Origin: JBDNFP01 sp041689775
Lineage (GTDB): Bacteria > Bacteroidota > Bacteroidia > Cytophagales > Spirosomataceae
Assembly (NCBI GenBank): GCA_041689775.1
Contig: JBDNFP010000096.1
Location: 1 to 7,850 of the forward strand
Length of the DNA: 7,850 nt
Direction: 5' to 3'
Positions within the stretch are counted from its first letter, which is position 1; the number at the start of each line of letters is the position of its first letter. Of this stretch, positions 4,846 to 7,850 are shown piece after piece. The position numbers were made by a program, and so were the translations under genes. Below the pieces are notes generated by a model. That model ran no database searches and was not told where the DNA came from. It saw only the letters and a list, made by a program, of their open reading frames with translations.

Positions 4846-7626
4846 TTATTCACCAACTGCCTGGGCGGCTGGAGTATTGACCGTCGAGTACAAGGCATTA
4901 AATACCATCTTAAACGTACCATGTGACTGCGCCCGGAAGGTAATCTCCGGCCCAAAAGCATAAAGTTTACCATTGCCCACGTTGGCTTCAAAAGCCGTGA
5001 CACCACCTTGCAGGTAGGCTTGGCCCCAAGCCCAGCCACTGCGGAGGGGCGTGGCGGTATCAAACCACATCAGGGGCTTAATCTGCCCCTTCACCAGGGC
5101 ATCCGGACTGATCGTAAAGACGGGGCTATTCTCAAAATATACATCACAAGCGTCGGGCATTCCCCAGCTAACCGAATGCTTAGGGTCAACACTTACCCGT
5201 AGAATACTACCCGGAATGTAGTATTTCTCGGAGGCCAGGCGTTTTTCGCTGCCATCGGGCATGATTTCTAACAGCGCGTTGCGCACGGGCAATTTCAAAT
5301 GGTAAGCCAGGTTGGTGCTGCTACCAATGGTTAGAACCGTTCCCCCTTCTTCCATGAATTTTTTGAGGGCAACCACCGAGGTATCCGCGGTGATTTTACC
5401 AAGCTGATCGCGGTATTCGGCCGGAAGTTCGCTGGCTTTGGGTTCCTTTCGCGAGTATCCTCGGCCCGGCTCAACTCCCGGAATCGCTCCCGTTACAAAT
5501 AGTAGCACGTCAAACTTCTTCCGCAAATCTCCCGCATCAATGGTAGGGGCGTACACAACCTCCACCGGGAAGTGAAACTGCTCACTAATCCAGCGAACCC
5601 AGCCCGAAGGCATTGAACCACCGTAGGTATCCCACAATCCTACGCGGAGCGGAGTTACTTTGGCCGTAGCACTGGCTGGAACTTTTGCTACTGTCTTCAC
5701 GGATATTCCCAAGTTCTTCGCGGACAATTCCATAATTTCTTTCGCTTTTACGGAGGCAGGCACAAAGAATGTACCAGCGGCAAGGCCGTCACCTCCCGCA
5801 CTTCGGTACACGTCTACACCCGCTTTCAGCAGATCATTGACCGCCGTGTACGAATCATTCGCTGCGGGCGACAAGGTATATCCGGCCACTGATGTACCGG
5901 CTTCTACCGAACCCTGAGGGTGTTGCAACTCACCGTAAGGGAGCGCGCGGAATGGACCGTCAAAACCGTCCATGATTCGATCAAACTGTATACCCATTTG
6001 GTAGGCGAGTGTCCAACCGGCGGCGTCGTAAGGACGAACGGGAGGTCCACCGGGGTACTGAAAGTCATTGGGGTGGTCTTGTGGTTCAAACATATCCAGC
6101 ACGTGAGGCCGGAAGGCCTGTCCGGTTTTTACCACGTAAGATCCAACCGGATACGCTTTGCCCGCTACCATAAAGGCAGCCGTAGCTTGGTGTACTTGCA
6201 CTCCGGCCTTAATTAGAGCGTTCATAAACTTAGCCACCGTCGCAAAATCAGCCTGATCAGCGGCAAGGATATACCCGCGGGGATCGCGGAGCGAAGGGGT
6301 AGTCATCACCGAGTCGTAGTACTTCTTGGGTACCTGCGATGAAGTAGAAACAGCCAGTTTGTTTTTCTTTCTATCTTCCTCGTACGCCTTTTCAATTTCC
6401 GCTACCCGCTTAGGGTAGTGGGTCCAAGTATCTTTGGCGCCTTTATCTACCGCATTTTTGCCCATGCGGTAAATATTAAACAGTAGCTCATCGCGGTGAC
6501 GGGACGCGTAGTTTAGTACCGAGTAGTTCAACGATATAGAATAATCAATTGATTGGTGAAAATTCCACTTCTGGGGAGTAATCGGGAAGATAGTAGCGTC
6601 ATTTGGTATCAGCCGGTCGGGTACCAAGGGTATCTCCATGGGGGTTGGGCTACCAATAATTTCGGTCAGAATACCGATCATGTTGTGAAAATAGGGCGCC
6701 GTACGCAGGCCACCATTCCACCAAGTAGAGTACACCGAACCCGCCCGCTTGGTGTAACCGGGCTTATTTTCCAGATTGAGACGAGTATTCATCGCGGCAC
6801 CAATCGCGTCCAAGCCCGTAAGAATCAAGGGATCATACACGTGGTTGAAGGGGTCACGGTAGGGAGGCCCCGCCACGACCGTACCCGCCGGGCCGGTTTG
6901 GTGGTGATTGTAGACAATCTGCGGGATCCATTCTACGTAAAGTTGATTACTGATATTTTGCGACTCCTTCATGTTCATCATGAAGAAATCACGGTTATTG
7001 TCGTGTCCAATGTACTTTTGGTACAAGCGCGGCAAGAAATCCGTGGAGCGTTTTTCAGGCTTATCTTCCCGCATATACCATGAGCTTACCAGCTCCTGAC
7101 CATCGGGATTAGCATGGGCCAGCAGGATCACCACATCGTCCAGAATCCGCATCGTTTCGGGGTCCTGACGGCTAATCAGCTGATAGGCCGTTTCGATGAG
7201 TTGGTGCGCACCGACCGTTTCTGTAGCGTGCAAACCACCGTCAATCCAGACCACCGCTTTTCCTTCGGCCGCCAAAGCACGGGCCTGATCATCGGATAGT
7301 CCTTGGGCCCTTCCCAATTTCTGGGAGATTGACTTATATTGTTCGATTTTTTTGAGGTTTGCCGGGGAAGACACCACCAACATATACTGGTGGCGTCCTT
7401 CTTCGGTCAGGCCCATATCAACCAAATTGGCACGGCTGGAAGCCACCGCTAATTTCTTAAAGTACCCCTCGGTTTGGGTATAGGTAGCCAGTTGGTAATC
7501 ATCACCGATGGAAAATCCGAAATGTTCTATGGGCGTTGGGATTTTCTGAGCCTGAGTTGCTGCGACCCCTGAGATCAACAGCAGCAACGCCAGCGACCGA
7601 AAACGGATAGATCTTATAAAGTGCAT
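4846..7626 (-). CDS. Secreted M14 family zinc carboxypeptidase with GATase1-like C-terminal domain
   Basis: The 926-aa protein has a signal peptide (RSIRFR, hydrophobic core LALLLLISGVAA, likely cleavage after Ala26 in TQA-QK) and is therefore periplasmic or secreted. The peptidase M14 domain spans about residues 40-390. The zinc motif is HATE (His133, Glu136) in WIDGGLHATET, the third zinc histidine is in VYNHHQTG (His241 or His242), Asn211-Arg212 in HDNNRDFF match the substrate-carboxylate pair, and Glu322 in GILTEIIG is the likely catalytic glutamate. All key residues are thus present. After a linker, about 658-915 resembles a class I glutamine amidotransferase-like fold (RVGLWDTYGGSM, DVLLFVTGAIPG, FMEEGGTVLTIGSS, then FGPEITFRAQSHGTF). 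I see no catalytic cysteine there, so a structural or binding role is likely. The long form is common in Bacteroidota. It should release C-terminal residues from peptides, with substrate unknown. It appears monocistronic. Confidence 0.92.
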   Translation of the reverse strand: MHFIRSIRFRSLALLLLISGVAATQAQKIPTPIEHFGFSIGDDYQLATYTQTEGYFKKLAVASSRANLVDMGLTEEGRHQYMLVVSSPANLKKIEQYKSISQKLGRAQGLSDDQARALAAEGKAVVWIDGGLHATETVGAHQLIETAYQLISRQDPETMRILDDVVILLAHANPDGQELVSSWYMREDKPEKRSTDFLPRLYQKYIGHDNNRDFFMMNMKESQNISNQLYVEWIPQIVYNHHQTGPAGTVVAGPPYRDPFNHVYDPLILTGLDAIGAAMNTRLNLENKPGYTKRAGSVYSTWWNGGLRTAPYFHNMIGILTEIIGSPTPMEIPLVPDRLIPNDATIFPITPQKWNFHQSIDYSISLNYSVLNYASRHRDELLFNIYRMGKNAVDKGAKDTWTHYPKRVAEIEKAYEEDRKKNKLAVSTSSQVPKKYYDSVMTTPSLRDPRGYILAADQADFATVAKFMNALIKAGVQVHQATAAFMVAGKAYPVGSYVVKTGQAFRPHVLDMFEPQDHPNDFQYPGGPPVRPYDAAGWTLAYQMGIQFDRIMDGFDGPFRALPYGELQHPQGSVEAGTSVAGYTLSPAANDSYTAVNDLLKAGVDVYRSAGGDGLAAGTFFVPASVKAKEIMELSAKNLGISVKTVAKVPASATAKVTPLRVGLWDTYGGSMPSGWVRWISEQFHFPVEVVYAPTIDAGDLRKKFDVLLFVTGAIPGVEPGRGYSRKEPKASELPAEYRDQLGKITADTSVVALKKFMEEGGTVLTIGSSTNLAYHLKLPVRNALLEIMPDGSEKRLASEKYYIPGSILRVSVDPKHSVSWGMPDACDVYFENSPVFTISPDALVKGQIKPLMWFDTATPLRSGWAWGQAYLQGGVTAFEANVGNGKLYAFGPEITFRAQSHGTFKMVFNALYSTVNTPAAQAVGE

Positions 7627-7669
7627 AAAAGGGTTAGTTGGGTTAATTTTTGTTGTTGTATCAACAAAA

Positions 7670-7677
7670 CAAAGATA
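7670..7677 (-). promoter_or_regulatory. Candidate -7 promoter element of the M14 peptidase gene
   Basis: On the - strand TATCTTTG is an exact match to the Bacteroidota -7 consensus TAnnTTTG, about 44 bases before the start codon, which would put the transcript start near 7663. No TTG (-33) is seen at the usual distance upstream. A small dyad, TTGTTG-TAT-CAACAA (7653-7667), overlaps the expected start and could be an operator or a 5' hairpin. Confidence 0.4.
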
Positions 7678-7738
7678 GTAATCGAGACTTTATGGCCGTA
7701 GATTTCTGATACTAAGGAATGATTAAAAAATAAGATGG

Positions 7739-7850
7739 TCAATTTCCGGGCTTGATCAGGTAATTCCATTTGGGTATTTTCTCATCAAAAGTGATGTAGC
7801 GACCCATGTCGTTTTTGAAGTTGTGGTCAAGCGGCCTCTTGGTGGCGTAA
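7739..7850 (-). CDS. C-terminal end of an unrecognised protein (partial)
   Basis: The - strand is open from the window edge and encodes 36 residues ending DEKIPKWNYLIKPGN and a TGA stop. The fragment is rich in charged and aromatic residues (RPLDHNF, GRYITFD, KWNYLIK), has no membrane segment and does not look like low-complexity noise. I do not recognise the family. The gene reads in the same direction as the M14 peptidase gene, 112 bases upstream of it, with a candidate promoter in the gap, so cotranscription is not required. T-rich sequence follows the stop, but no clear hairpin does. Confidence 0.5.
   Translation of the reverse strand, partial: YATKRPLDHNFKNDMGRYITFDEKIPKWNYLIKPGN

Noticed and set aside
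6553..7083. 176-codon + strand open frame inside the M14 peptidase gene
   Set aside because: It is antisense to the region encoding the zinc-site motifs, its translation shows no recognisable domain, and the - strand gene is well supported; a shadow frame.

Overview
The window looks like chromosomal DNA from a Bacteroidota bacterium, most likely of the order Cytophagales. The signs are a Cytophagales-style FtsX/MacB-type ABC permease, a Bacteroidota small cysteine-containing membrane protein, a DUF4097 beta-repeat protein, a large secreted M14 carboxypeptidase, the general absence of strong Shine-Dalgarno sequences, and one TAnnTTTG-type -7 promoter element. The genus cannot be fixed from the sequence alone.

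Layout from left to right. (1) At 1-137 is the right end of an insertion sequence: the last 40 codons of an IS630-like transposase on the + strand, then a short palindromic terminus ending next to a TA. (2) At 130-1014 (-) is the N-terminal third of an ABC permease. Its reading frame runs into the IS end and stops there, so the gene is interrupted. A cluster of nested inverted repeats (1121-1168) lies upstream of it. (3) At 1305-2345 (-) is a secreted DUF4097 protein with an exact 18-residue repeat, closed by a clear intrinsic terminator (1266-1301). (4) At 2585-4388 (-) is a probable two-gene operon, a stand-alone CBS-pair protein followed by an NhaD-type Na+/H+ antiporter, ending in a hairpin at 2529-2556. 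(5) At 4536-4730 (+) is a 64-aa one-TM protein with four cysteines, transcribed divergently from the CBS gene. (6) A perfect 20-bp stem at 4783-4828 separates it from the convergent M14 peptidase gene (4846-7626, -), which has a candidate -7 element at 7670-7677. (7) At 7739-7850 (-) are the last 36 codons of an unrecognised gene.

Functionally the window is mostly ordinary envelope and ion-homeostasis genes. The CBS/NhaD pair suggests Na+/H+ antiport with a possible nucleotide-sensing partner. The neighbouring four-cysteine protein resembles in layout, though not provably in ancestry, the NqrM-type factor of the Na+-pumping NADH dehydrogenase. The most concrete genetic event is the IS630-type insertion into the permease. 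I see no CRISPR array, tRNA, rRNA, phage genes or clear defence system.
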